Shown here piece by piece: positions 36,840 to 47,085 of a stretch of DNA of 64,000 nt. The DNA is from Distichodus sexfasciatus (lineage: Eukaryota > Chordata > Actinopteri > Characiformes > Distichodontidae): positions 2,059,384-2,123,383 of the forward strand of contig JAVGVS010000021.1 of NCBI GenBank assembly GCA_032718565.1, read 5' to 3'. A program made the translations under genes and the position numbers. The notes beneath the pieces were generated by a model that searched no databases, was not told the origin of the DNA, and saw only the letters and a list, made by a program, of their open reading frames with translations. Each line of letters begins with the position of its first letter. The stretch's first letter is position 1.

Positions 36840-37170
36840 TTAGAGCTGGTATGATGTTGCTAATAACATACCGTTATTGAAATAAAACCATAAATAAAAA
36901 CAATTTAACATTTTTATGGTAAAATGCACTAAGTTGGAAAAACATATTAAAACGTATGCTTAATAAAAGCAAATTAAATATTTTGGATATATTTGCACCA
37001 AAATTACGTAATCTTTGTATACCCAAATAAAGCCACGCAGAGCCCATGTGTGCCCCATAAATCTAGGTTTGCTGGGCTTCCCAACTGGCCTCAGTATCAG
37101 CCCGTTTACTAGCCCACTTAGAGCCCAGCCGGCCCATGTAGGCCCCACAAGGGTGTGTTAGCTGGGTATT
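36840..37170. other. Unclassified sequence with repeated AGCCCA motifs
   Basis: Between 37035 and 37165 the motifs AGCCCATG, GCCCCA(T/C)A, TAGCCCACTTAGAGCCCAGC and GGGC recur, suggesting an imperfect short-unit duplication. No inverted ends or tRNA-like part found. Confidence 0.4.
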
Positions 37171-37236
37171 GTTTCACCCACTAAATCAAACTGCTGAGAT
37201 GCCTTTAAAAAATCTATTCCACGCAGTATCACATTA

Positions 37237-37255
37237 TGACCAGCAGGGGGAGACA
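37237..37255 (+). promoter_or_regulatory. Possible CTCF-binding motif
   Basis: TGACCAGCAGGGGGAGACA agrees with most of the CTCF consensus (CCASYAGRKGGC core; last core base differs). It lies about 2.1 kb beyond the svil polyadenylation signal. A single motif match is weak evidence of use. Confidence 0.35.
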
Positions 37256-38960
37256 TGACACGGTCTTAATGTGTCTCCAGCTGAGGTATTCATGTGTTCA
37301 AATACAGTAAAACGTTCGTCCAGCTGGTACTGTACTCTCAACTGTACCCTGCTCGCACTGCGCCTTTGTGTGCAAGACTGTAGAAAACATCATGACAGAT
37401 TATTTTTGAAAATAGTTTATTGTTTATAGTGTAATATAGTTTAGTCTATCAAACTATGTTAAACTATAGTTCATTGGACTCTATTGGAATTGAATAATGA
37501 ATTTTTAATATTATTAATTCTTGTTCCAAGGTTCACTGACCATTTTATATATCCAAAAATATGCGTATTTGCTGAGGAATGTGCATGTTTGTGCAAATGC
37601 ATGTTACAAAAATGCATTGCTCTCTTGGAAATAAGTATGTCTAAAACAAAAAATAACCTTCTAATGAGTATAACAATGCTGTCAAAAACAGCTAGTACAC
37701 CATGCATCTGCTTCTTTTGATGCCTTTTAAATGTCAAATGTTTGTGTAGGTGGTGCAGGCTGTTTTGACATGGGGAACATTTTAATGGCTGTGAATCGAA
37801 GCTGTTATGCTTGAAACTGATACCAGTACATGAGAAAGCTTGAAGTGAAATGAATCAGGTAGTTGATAGAATGTGAATATGTGCAGGACCCCAAGTGAAA
37901 GGTACAATGTAACTGAAGATATGTCTTCAATACTAAGGAATTAACTAGAATGAAATTTTTGTCTCCCATATTACAAATTCTATACCCAAAGACCTAACTT
38001 CTTGAATACAGAGCGTAAATGTACTCCTGACACAGGCTTGATAAATGAGATGGTGATCTGTTGCCTCAAATATGGATGCTAATGTGATGTCATTGGATAC
38101 ATTTCAGTAATATTTGGCAATATGATCACCTTTTTATTACACATTTTTAAACGTCTGTACTGCGTACCTCTCCTCCTCACTTTCCTTCAGAATTACACGT
38201 ACACACATCACTCATCAGAGTAGGAAACAGAGCCTCATTACGTGGGGTTTTGTTCAATCACACTACAATAATATACACAGACCATATTCTGGATCAGACC
38301 AGAGTGTGTATCTAATTTGTGTGAGTGTTTGTGTTCATATCGCACCACTCTCCTTCACACGGTCTGACAAAGGCAGGAGATTTCAGAAACAGGCTAAATG
38401 AAAGAGTCTGTGGGCCTGCTTCACAATGACAGCTTTCCACACTCCCTCCTCCTCCACATCATCTCACCTTTCCCTCTTACATTCCTGTGTGTGGATGTGT
38501 GTGTGTGTGTGTGAGTGAGTGAGCAAGCTGGGATCTTGACTGTTGGACTATTGATGGTTTGTACCATATTGATGCAAAGGCAAACCTCAGCTGGCGTGTT
38601 TTACCCTGATGCTCGCTGGCTCACTGTGAGGGAATGAAACTTCCAAAGCCAAAGCAGCTTCTCTCCTGAGCTGGCACCATTTAGACTCAACGCTGCACGA
38701 GATGGGGAAAAAGGACTGCAGTAAAAACCATGCAGAAAATCAAGCACTAAAGACCACAGTATTTCCATCTCGCCACTATTGGTATGCCGCCTCCAGTATT
38801 GAAAGTGTAAAAAAGAGTTGATTTGAATTGGAACAATGTAAAATTGAACAAGCTTAAAAGCTGTTTTAGACAAAAATCATGGTAGTTCAGTTGTTAAGGG
38901 CTTGAGCTATTCATCAGGTTAAAGATAAACACGTATGTGTGTGTGTTCTAATCCTGTCAG
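37256..38960. other. Intergenic, no gene seen
   Basis: AT-rich unique-looking sequence. A short TG/GAGT tract lies near 38491-38525. Open frames here are short and have no exon-like borders. Confidence 0.7.
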
Positions 38961-38964
38961 AGAC

Positions 38965-39148
38965 ATTGTCTAGTAGTCTAGTAGACACTCGCCTCTGAAC
39001 AAGGAGGTCGTGGGTTTGAATCCTATCTCCAGCACTACCATTATTGAGTCGCTGAGCAGGACACTTAACCTCAAGTTGCTCCATTGAGACTGTCGCTGAA
39101 AAAAGTAAATCTGGAAAAGAACATCTGCTCAATGCTATAAAGGTAAAA
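38965..39148 (+). repeat. HE1/V-SINE-like tRNA-derived SINE
   Basis: The tRNA-like head TAGTAGACACTCGCCTCTGA and GGTCGTGGGTTTGAATCCTA (clear B box) are followed by CAGGACACTTAACCTCAAGT, TTGCTCCATTGAGACTGTC and a tail CATCTGCTCAATGCTATAAA. This is the usual layout of this fish SINE group. Confidence 0.85.
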
Positions 39149-40010
39149 ACTCTTTAACAGCTAAATTACCTGGAGACATTCCTATATGATTGGTAATGAT
39201 GGCAAATTTTATTAAGTTCATTTGGTTTACTTGTGTCTTGCTCTGTGAATACCAAATGGTAAACATTTATGGTGTCCAAGCATGAATGTATTCCAGAGAT
39301 AAAGCTACTGATCATATTATCTGTCTAAAAATAATGACGCAAATCCACAAATGAATAGATACAAGTTTGTTTAAAAGAGGTTTAAGGTTAATGGTGCGTT
39401 CCATTTGCCTTTAGATACGAGATTCAGTTGAGATTACATCACAGTTGCTAAAAACACAGTGAAAACAGAGTTGGATATGTTCCATTTGTCACAGCAGAGC
39501 TGGACTTGGATAGAAGAGGCTAGGCTTTATTAACGCTAACACATCTACACTTTTTATCTCCATCTTGAGTTGCTGATCCTGTTCACCTTTCTGTTCGGAA
39601 AACTAAGCTAGTCATTTGTTTTCATCATCAATCGGCCAATTTAGCATCGCCTCTTGATAAACAATAATGTGATATTTCATGTATAACATGACCGTAGCAA
39701 CACGTCTATCGACTACAACAACGCTGCATTACATACGCAGCTGACCAAGTTAGACACAGACAACACCAAAGTGCTAAAAAATGTAAACAAATTGCAGCAT
39801 TTGCACTAAGCAGTCATCTTGGATTCTGAACTTGAGATATTTACACGCATATCGTCACTTCTGGCTTCAGCCCTCGGAAAAAGACTTGGAAACCGAGCAC
39901 CAACGGCAAATGGAACGCGTGATTACTGTTCTGGACTTAACAATGACCTTTTCAGTACCTCGTCTCCCTTGCAGAGCAGTAATTGACAGATTTGGTAATG
40001 TTTGGGCGTT
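39149..40010. other. Intergenic, no gene seen
   Basis: Mixed-composition sequence with no repeat ends or exon-like segments noticed. Confidence 0.6.
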
Positions 40011-40014
40011 GATG

Positions 40015-40198
40015 ATGCAGTGGTCTCAGACTGAAACACTGTTGACCATATGATTGGTCTCCAAATCCCAATAGAGCCTTAAGAAAACACTTAGGCCTGT
40101 GAGCAAGACCCTCAACTTACTTCAGGGAGACTGTCCCTGTGATTATTTAATGTAAGTCACTCTGGATACGAGCATCTGCTAAATGATGTAAATGCAAA
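40015..40198 (+). repeat. HE1/V-SINE-like SINE, decayed head
   Basis: Decayed head (GCAGTGGTCTCAGACTG, TTGGTCTCCAAATCCC), body GAGCAAGACCCTCAACTTAC, and a well-kept 3' core GTAAGTCACTCTGGATACGA with GCATCTGCTAAATGATGTAA. Confidence 0.82.
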
Positions 40199-43100
40199 TT
40201 TGAGTATGAAGACATTAATATCAGTCCAGCACGGAGTCTTAAACATCAGTTCAGTTTTTGTAAAACCCTGTTTGGGTCCATGTGTATGTGATTAATGATT
40301 AGATTATGCCTGTAGTAATTAGAATATCAGTCAATATTTACACCTCCATATGCCACATGTGCACGGGGAGGCCACTCTTCCCCCTCCATATCGTCCAGTG
40401 CACCAGGAATGGTGGGCAGGCTGACGTTTGGCAGGTATCTCTAATGCTCTTAGCCATCTGCCAATCTCCAGCTCGCTCCCCACAAGAACATAATGTTTCT
40501 GATTACCGTGTTAATTTCAGCACAGCCTGGCAGTGTAGAGACCCTGCAATCTCTGGCTGCCCTGCTAGCAGCTTTTGGCCCACAGCCAGCGCCCTGCCAC
40601 TCTCCTGCCCACTGCTCAGTGTTCTTGGATTAAGCCGTAGGTGAAAGCTGTGTCAGAACAATAGGATTCAGGAACGTCGGCTGCACTGGCATTCGTTAGC
40701 AGTCTGCTCAGCTGTTTTTCTTAGGCCTAGAACTGTAGAACTCGCTATCTACAGTAATTAGTGTTCACAGCTCTACCTCCTGCTCTGTCTTTCTTTCTGT
40801 CTTGATTTTATTCTGCCTATCTGTCTCTTAATCTGTCTCTTTTTCTGACAGTTCCTTCTGCAGTCTTTTTTTTTTTTACTACAGTGTTGCCACGTCTCTC
40901 GCTTTCTGCTTCTCCTGGAAAATGCTTGTGCTTGAATTTTCCTGCTCAAAGCTCTGTCTTTCCTGCTCAAACCCACTTGAAAGGGCCACAGGCTATAATG
41001 ATTTATGGGAAAGGGACTTGTGCAAAGCTCTCTTATTTTACTCCTCCTTCATGCTCTTTCCCCTTTTCTGTTTTTCTCTCTCTTTTCCTCGCCTGTGGTA
41101 TTTAGCTGCTTGTATTAACCCAGATTTCTCTGGCTGGTGGGTGATTCTGCTAATACCTCTGTGGATTTGGGGTTTTGGCCACCAGCAGTCCCAGTGCCCT
41201 GTGCGGCCTGTGTGGTGTGTTCCAGGGGAAAATGCCTTGCCTACATTAGACCTACAAAGAGTTTAAAAGTGCCATCCTACCTGAAGAGGTCCTCATTAGC
41301 TTACTTACGTTAGTGTGTTATATATTGTTCACTATATGCTTCTTGTGATTCCTTTGGCATGATTAAAGTGTTTAATGAGTGAATTTGGCTCTCATCATAT
41401 GCTATTAATGACAAAATCCTGACCAGTACATGTTTTGCTCAGTGTGTAAAATGTAATCCCGTGTTATGTGCACACTGTGGTTATTTTCTCTGTTCTTTGG
41501 CCCGTACACAACCCACTCACATGTTCTGGCCACCTGGCGTTATTAGGGGTTCTGATTAACAAATGAGACAGCAGTAAATCTGACGGATAAACGGACACCC
41601 TCTTTTTCCATCATCTCTCTCTTCTGGTTATTTGTCATTTATATTCTCTCTCTCTCCCTGACTAATGTTAATCTCTGTTCTTCTACGCCTGTCCACCATA
41701 TCATGTTAACACATGGAATTTGCCCACTTTTTGACTTTTTTCTTTGAATATCCTTTCATGTTGTATAGAGTATTCACTATTAACAGTGACAGTGTCAGCC
41801 TTTTTCTCAGTGCATAACAGAACAGCAGTGTATATCCTCATAGGGGAAAGAGGGTCAGGTGTAACAGTTTAGGTGAATGAGCGAGCAGGGAGTCAACACA
41901 CAAACACAATGCTCCGTATCCAGGCGGAGACAGTGTGACTCACATATGATCAGTTCTCTGTAAGCTCTCTACAGAGTGGACAAAGCCAAGGAAATAAACT
42001 TAACCCTCCCAGCTCAGGTTTATGGCCAGACCCGATTCAACCGCCAACCATTTAACCTATTGTTCCATCACAAATGGAACTCTTAGAGTCTGCCTATAAA
42101 GCACAAACTTTATTTTGTTTGTGTTTTAGTATTTGGCCTTTTACTTTAAATTTACTACCCCTGTAAAATAAAAATGATGGGGATAATTCCCTGTGTTCAA
42201 CACGCACAGTAAACGACTATCAAGCTGACAAACGCTTGCTTTTTATTTTGCAGGTTGCTGCAAGGTGAGAGTATCATTTCCCAACATCTGGCTCATGTCT
42301 GTGACCATAATTAGTGTTTAAAAAATGGGCCTAATGAGGTCTTATCATCAACCTAAACTAACAAAGTCAAATCATCTTTTAGCGAGAATAGCTGCCAAAC
42401 CGCCTGTACTAAGGTAACTAATGCAACATTACTAATTAATTAGCAAAGACTGGGAGACAATTTAAAGCTGTAACTTATACCTGTAATGATAATATAGGTC
42501 AGCCTTTACCCTTTTTCCTTAATACAAATTTATGGTTAACATCACATTCTCCTCATCACGATTTACCTCCGCGCCCAGGTCTCTAGTACATAAATACATA
42601 CAAAAGCTGTAAACTCCCACTGTCCATAAAAATGATTAAAGTGCCTATATTGGTTAAACCATCGCCTGCCCACAACTGTGTTTGATTTTCCACCTAAACC
42701 AGAACCATGTGATGCTCCACATGGTCTTCCAGGTACACGCACATACACACACACACGCGCACACACAGTTCCCAGGGGCAGGAAATGAAAGCCAGACAAA
42801 AGAGGGCAGAGGAGCGTATTTTTGGATGTCACCTAGGGTGGATATATGCTCTCTTATATTCAAAGTGATATGATTGGATGATGCATGCACAAACATTTTC
42901 AGCAATATGTTAGTAAATGTTATTAAACTTTGACTGGTTGGAACTGGAAGATATGTTTTCCTTTCAGCAGCGCTCCAATCGATGTGTAAGTTTGTTTAGT
43001 GGATACACATGTAGAGGTGTGTGCAAGACTTTGGAATGATGATCACCTGTAAACGTAGAAGTCTTTCACCACGCTCTACTTCACCTCTCATTGTTTTGAG

Positions 43101-43590
43101 AATGCATACGGAGTCCTTTAATAAGACCCCGATTTGCACAGCATTTGGGCTCTGCAGACACAGGCCAGAGCTGCATGTTTAATGGAATTCTGCCTCTACA
43201 TTGGACTTAAATAATGTCAGGTTAAATATCTTATGTTTTGTAGTACAAACATTATTACTTTCTCATAATATATAATTGAGAATCATACTCACAGCAAGCA
43301 AATAATATTTCCACAAGACGTGCAGATGTTTTTGGTTTTGGTCTGCTTAGATGGATGTTTTGGGGACTTCATGAATATTACAGGCAGGACTTTAATCGTA
43401 CACTTAAAAAATCTTGTGTTTATGGTGTCCAAGATGAATTAATGTGCATAATATTATAGACAAAACACTGATTTGACATTTTTGCTACTTTTGGGGACAT
43501 AAAGGGGAAGTGATTTGATTAACTGGGTCTAAGATCAACCTTTCAGTACAATGTTAGAATGTGTTTCTAATTATCTTAATGTTCTTATGT
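40199..43590. other. Intergenic, possible regulatory sequence, no gene seen
   Basis: About 3.4 kb without transposon ends. Segments at 40340-40640, 41060-41260 and 41440-41580 are GC-balanced and of non-repeat composition, without sustained splice-bordered ORFs. They could be conserved noncoding elements, which only alignment can show. A short CA tract lies near 42740-42770. Confidence 0.45.
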
Positions 43591-43600
43591 GGTTTCTGTA

Positions 43601-44019
43601 TAGGGGTGGGTATTGGCAAGGACCTCATGATGCGATACGTATCACGATGCATGGCTCACGATATGATTATATCATGATATATTGCGATATTCTACAGTTC
43701 AGTAAAAATGTAAAAACAGAGCTGAAATTCAAGTGTATGATTAGGTTCACGTCACAGTAGTAATTCAGCCGAAACAACATAACTCAGAACTGAATTTCAA
43801 CTTTGTCTATGCATTTTAACACACTGAACTAGTGGACACTACAAACGTTAAGATAAAGTTGAACATAATAAAGTGTACAGTCAGTTATCTGAGACTGCTT
43901 GTGGTGCATGATTCTCCCCCTCGGAAATATCGATTTTTTTGAGCTAGAAAATCGATATAGTATATTGTGAAAGGAAATATTGCGGTACATTGATGTATCG
44001 AGTTTTTTTGCACAGTCTA
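43601..44019. mobile_element. hAT-like element inserted in a tRNA-Val-like SINE
   Basis: Starts TAGGGGTGGGTATTGGC and ends TTTTTTTGCACAGTCTA, flanked by a perfect 8-bp duplication TTTCTGTA (43593-43600, 44020-44027). ATCACGATGC and ATATCGAT motifs are subterminal. 419 bp, no ORF. The right terminus is poorly matched to the left, but the exact duplication fixes the borders. Confidence 0.85.
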
Positions 44020-44205
44020 TTTCTGTAGCGTCGTGGTTATCAGGTTCACCTAACACGCGAAAGGTCCCCAGTTCGAAACTGGGCAGAAACAGGTTAGCTG
44101 CCCACTGATACCGCACGGATGGGTCAAATGCAGAGGTCACAAATTGTTGTGGTGCACTGTGTGCTGTGGTGTGCTCATAAAGACACATCACTCACTTTCA
44201 CTTTA
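44020..44205 (+). repeat. tRNA-Val(AAC)-derived SINE
   Basis: The head 44020-44090 matches a tRNA-Val with anticodon loop CTAACAC, T arm CCCAGTTCGAAACTGGG and 3' acceptor half CAGAAAC. The body continues AAATGCAGAGGTCACAAATT and ends CATCACTCACTTTCACTTT, so this is a SINE, not a free tRNA gene. Its first base lies beyond the inserted hAT, at 43592. Confidence 0.82.
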
Positions 44206-45385
44206 ATCAGAAACAATACACATGATGAATCTTGACATGCCCTGCACTCATGTGGATACCCTATGGGCACTATGCGACATCCACAAGACTTTACATTCTT
44301 TATGTATTTGTTTATAATAGATTCAAAAGACCAGTGACCTACAAATGCAAAGCGCTGAAGTACATTCCCACACTGGTGGCTGGATAGATTCAGTTGAACT
44401 AGGCACCACTGCCAGCTGTATCTGATTTTCTAGTCGTAAAATTTCAGGAGTTGAATGGAATATGAAGACAAATCTGTGGGTTCGGTTTTCTCTTGTAGAC
44501 AGAAGAGTCTGTGTTGAAACAAAGGAGAGAAGCAACGCAAATATGTTTTCCTGGAGAGAGCTTCAGGTGTAGATCAGCGGGGGGGAGGCTTTACTCACGG
44601 CACTGTGTCAGCTCGACTCATGCTAACGTGAGAGCTCTGGATCTCTCCAGCTTTCCTTCCTCTAGTCTTTGCTGGAAGTGTCGGTCAGGCCAAAACCCCT
44701 CCAAAGAGAGGCGTGTGATTTATATCTGCTGCGCGATATGTGCACGGTAAAAAAGCAGCCACTAATGTACTAAAGGCAGGGAGGACAGCACTCGGCAATG
44801 TCTACCTACACCTTAAGAAATGTGTACAGTCAAGCGTATCTGTGCTTTAACAGGCACAGTAGGAAAGCCCACCTCTTACGCCCCCTGTATACACTGGTGC
44901 CAGTGTGGGTAAAAGCCAAGAAATGTAATGGGTGAGTGGATTCTGGTTGCTCAGCATTCCCAGCAGGAGGTGCTATCGCCTGGAGTAGAGTTCTGTCCCT
45001 GTTCTGTGCTATGCAAGAGAAGAGAAGATGCACGCTGGCAGCTTCATCATTACGGGGGGTTACGTGAACACAGCCATGGTCCCGTTTAGAGCACGGAGAG
45101 GGGAAAAAAGCTTTTAAAAAAGCACAAAATTGGATGAGAATTTGGTGATTTGACTTATGTGAAATATTTAAGAAATACGCAATTCAGTTGTGTAGAAACA
45201 TGTTAATTAAGAAAACACCAGTAAATATCATAATCTTGTTAAAGAACTGCACAAGTGAGTTATAAGAACAGTTGGTTAATAAGTCCTAGCGTTTTTCTAC
45301 AGTAGATTGTTGTTAGCTTCTGGCAGATCTTGTGGTCATCCATCTGGGGCCCCCTGAAACAAGTTTCACAAGCATTAACACTTAC
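44206..45385. other. Intergenic, no gene seen
   Basis: No recognisable repeat ends; composition alternates. GC-richer patches at 44560-44760 and 44870-45060 lack splice-bordered ORFs. Confidence 0.55.
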
Positions 45386-45389
45386 GAAC

Positions 45390-45512
45390 AGTGGTTGCCT
45401 AGTGGTAGCATACATGGTTGTGGGATCTAGCATCCAGCACCTCCACCACTGGGCCCATAAGACCCTTAATCCCAAGATGCTCCAGGGAGAATGTATCAGA
45501 AAAATAGGTCAC
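45390..45512 (+). repeat. SINE fragment
   Basis: GGTTGCCTAGTGGTAGCATA and CATCCAGCACCTCCACCACT, then CCCTTAATCCCAAGATGCTC, a decayed HE1/V-SINE-type head and middle without the 3' core. Confidence 0.65.
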
Positions 45513-45542
45513 AGTGCATAAAACTGCTAACCAAGGCATTAT

Positions 45543-45668
45543 GGGCTGGTTTCTTGCTCTTGGATTAAGCCTAGTCTTGGACTAAGTTGTAGTACCAATG
45601 GAGATTTACCATTCAACCTCAAAGCTAGTCTAGCACTAGGCTTAATTCTCGACTGGGGAACTGGCCCC
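45543..45668. repeat. Small foldback repeat, copy 2
   Basis: GGGCTGGTTTCTTGCTCTTG with GATTAAGCCTAGTC is inverted to CTAGGCTTAATT and GGGGAACTGGCCCC, a near-palindrome of 126 bp. The same family is at 35625. Confidence 0.78.
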
Positions 45669-45670
45669 AA

Positions 45671-45818
45671 GTCTGGCTCTATCCTACGTCCAGCACTACA
45701 ACCCTTACCACTCAGCCTGTGAGCAAGATCTTTAATCCTGAGTTGCTCCAGAGAGACTGCCCAGATAATTAGAAAAAGTTGCTCTAGATAGTGTCTGCTA
45801 AATATTGAAAATGTAAAG
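45671..45818 (+). repeat. HE1/V-SINE-like SINE, 3' part
   Basis: CCAGCACTACAACCCTTACC, GAGCAAGATCTTTAATCCTG, GTTGCTCCAGAGAGACTGCC and tail GTGTCTGCTAAATATTG show the SINE middle and 3' core. It directly follows the foldback repeat. Confidence 0.8.
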
Positions 45819-46904
45819 CACAAATACTTGTTACTCCTCGACTACAGGTCGATCTAGTTGGAATACAGTTCATGTGTTAGTTAACCTTCCAGGTGTCATT
45901 AATCAGTGATCAATTTCAACCATGAAAATGTTCTTTGCTGGATAATTATTTTGGTATCGACCACTTTCAAACTGGAGCTGATGCTAGTGTTAAAGCGTTC
46001 TCACCGCAGTAAAACACACAATTATGACAGTGTTGAGAAAGGCCCACCACCTAAATAGCTAGAATCTTATAGTCAGAAACTGCCTAATGGTACATAGAGT
46101 AGTGGGTGCCCATCTTTGCAACAGCTGGTGTAATGTTGGTCACTACACAAATAAAATGTGAAGGTAGATTTTCGTAATTAAACAGCCAGTAAATATAGTT
46201 GCTATGTAAGTGCTTCTCGGGGTTCCTATTAAAATGGCCTGTGTGGATATGAACTAGGCAGGGAGCTGTGTGGCTCAGAATGAGCTCTTACATCATACCA
46301 GTCTACATAACGGCAATTAGAATTCATTACAACAACCCACTATAGGCCCTACCCTTTGACCTTTTACATAGAGACAGATGAGAGGGTGTGTAATTCATAT
46401 CAGTTCTACCTCGATCAGTAACACATGTTGGTGCTGGCTGGAGGTCTTGCCTTCCTCTGCCAGATCCAGTATCAATGAGCTGTGGTTTACACAGCCTGGG
46501 CTCTGTGTGCAGTGTTCAGCAGTGCCAGGGCAGGGATTGATGTACGACGTGTTCTTCGCACTGATGTGCTCAAGGTTAGGGAGTTTCCCGGTGTGTTAGT
46601 AAGAGTTTAGAAGGAAAGTGGAAAAGCTGTGTTTAGTTTGATGTAATTAAATGTCAGGTGATTTTGAGATGTGTTTATGCTTGTTGGTGGATGCTTAATT
46701 ATTTAAAACAGATGCAGGTGAGTGTGTGTGGGTGTTTAGTAGCGCAGGTTTTTAGGTTGCTGTGAGGACCTGATTGTCCACTAAATAACCAATCAAACTT
46801 AGTGTGTGGATCAGTCAGTATCAGTTGTTATGTGTTAGTTTTTTATCTTATAAACAAAAAAATCCAAAACATCATCTCTATATGAAATTTACAAGATGTG
46901 AGGA
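45819..46904. other. Intergenic, no gene seen
   Basis: Unique-looking sequence. The 46250-46600 part is GC-balanced and might be regulatory, without direct evidence. Confidence 0.5.
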
Positions 46905-46907
46905 TCA

Positions 46908-47085
46908 GATTTACGACACTTAGTAGAAGCTTTTATCAAGAGCAACTTTCATTTCATAATTACTGTCACAGTCCCCCTGGAGCATTTGGGGTTAAGGGTC
47001 ATGCTCAGGGGCCTCACTGCAATACTTCTAGCAGTAGGATAAAACTGGATTTGAACCTCCCAGACCACCGCCTCCCAGAATGTTG
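46908..47085 (-). repeat. V-SINE-like element on the minus strand
   Basis: On the + strand it begins ACGACACTTAGTAGAAGCTT and TATCAAGAGCAACTTTC (the reversed 3' core), then GGTTAAGGGTCATGCTCAGG, and ends GGATTTGAACCTCCCAGACC (reversed B box). Confidence 0.8.

Noticed and set aside
44019..44090. Functional tRNA-Val(AAC) gene
   Set aside because: Its 5' end is split off by a hAT insertion, the anticodon stem has a mismatch, and the sequence continues into a SINE body and tail.
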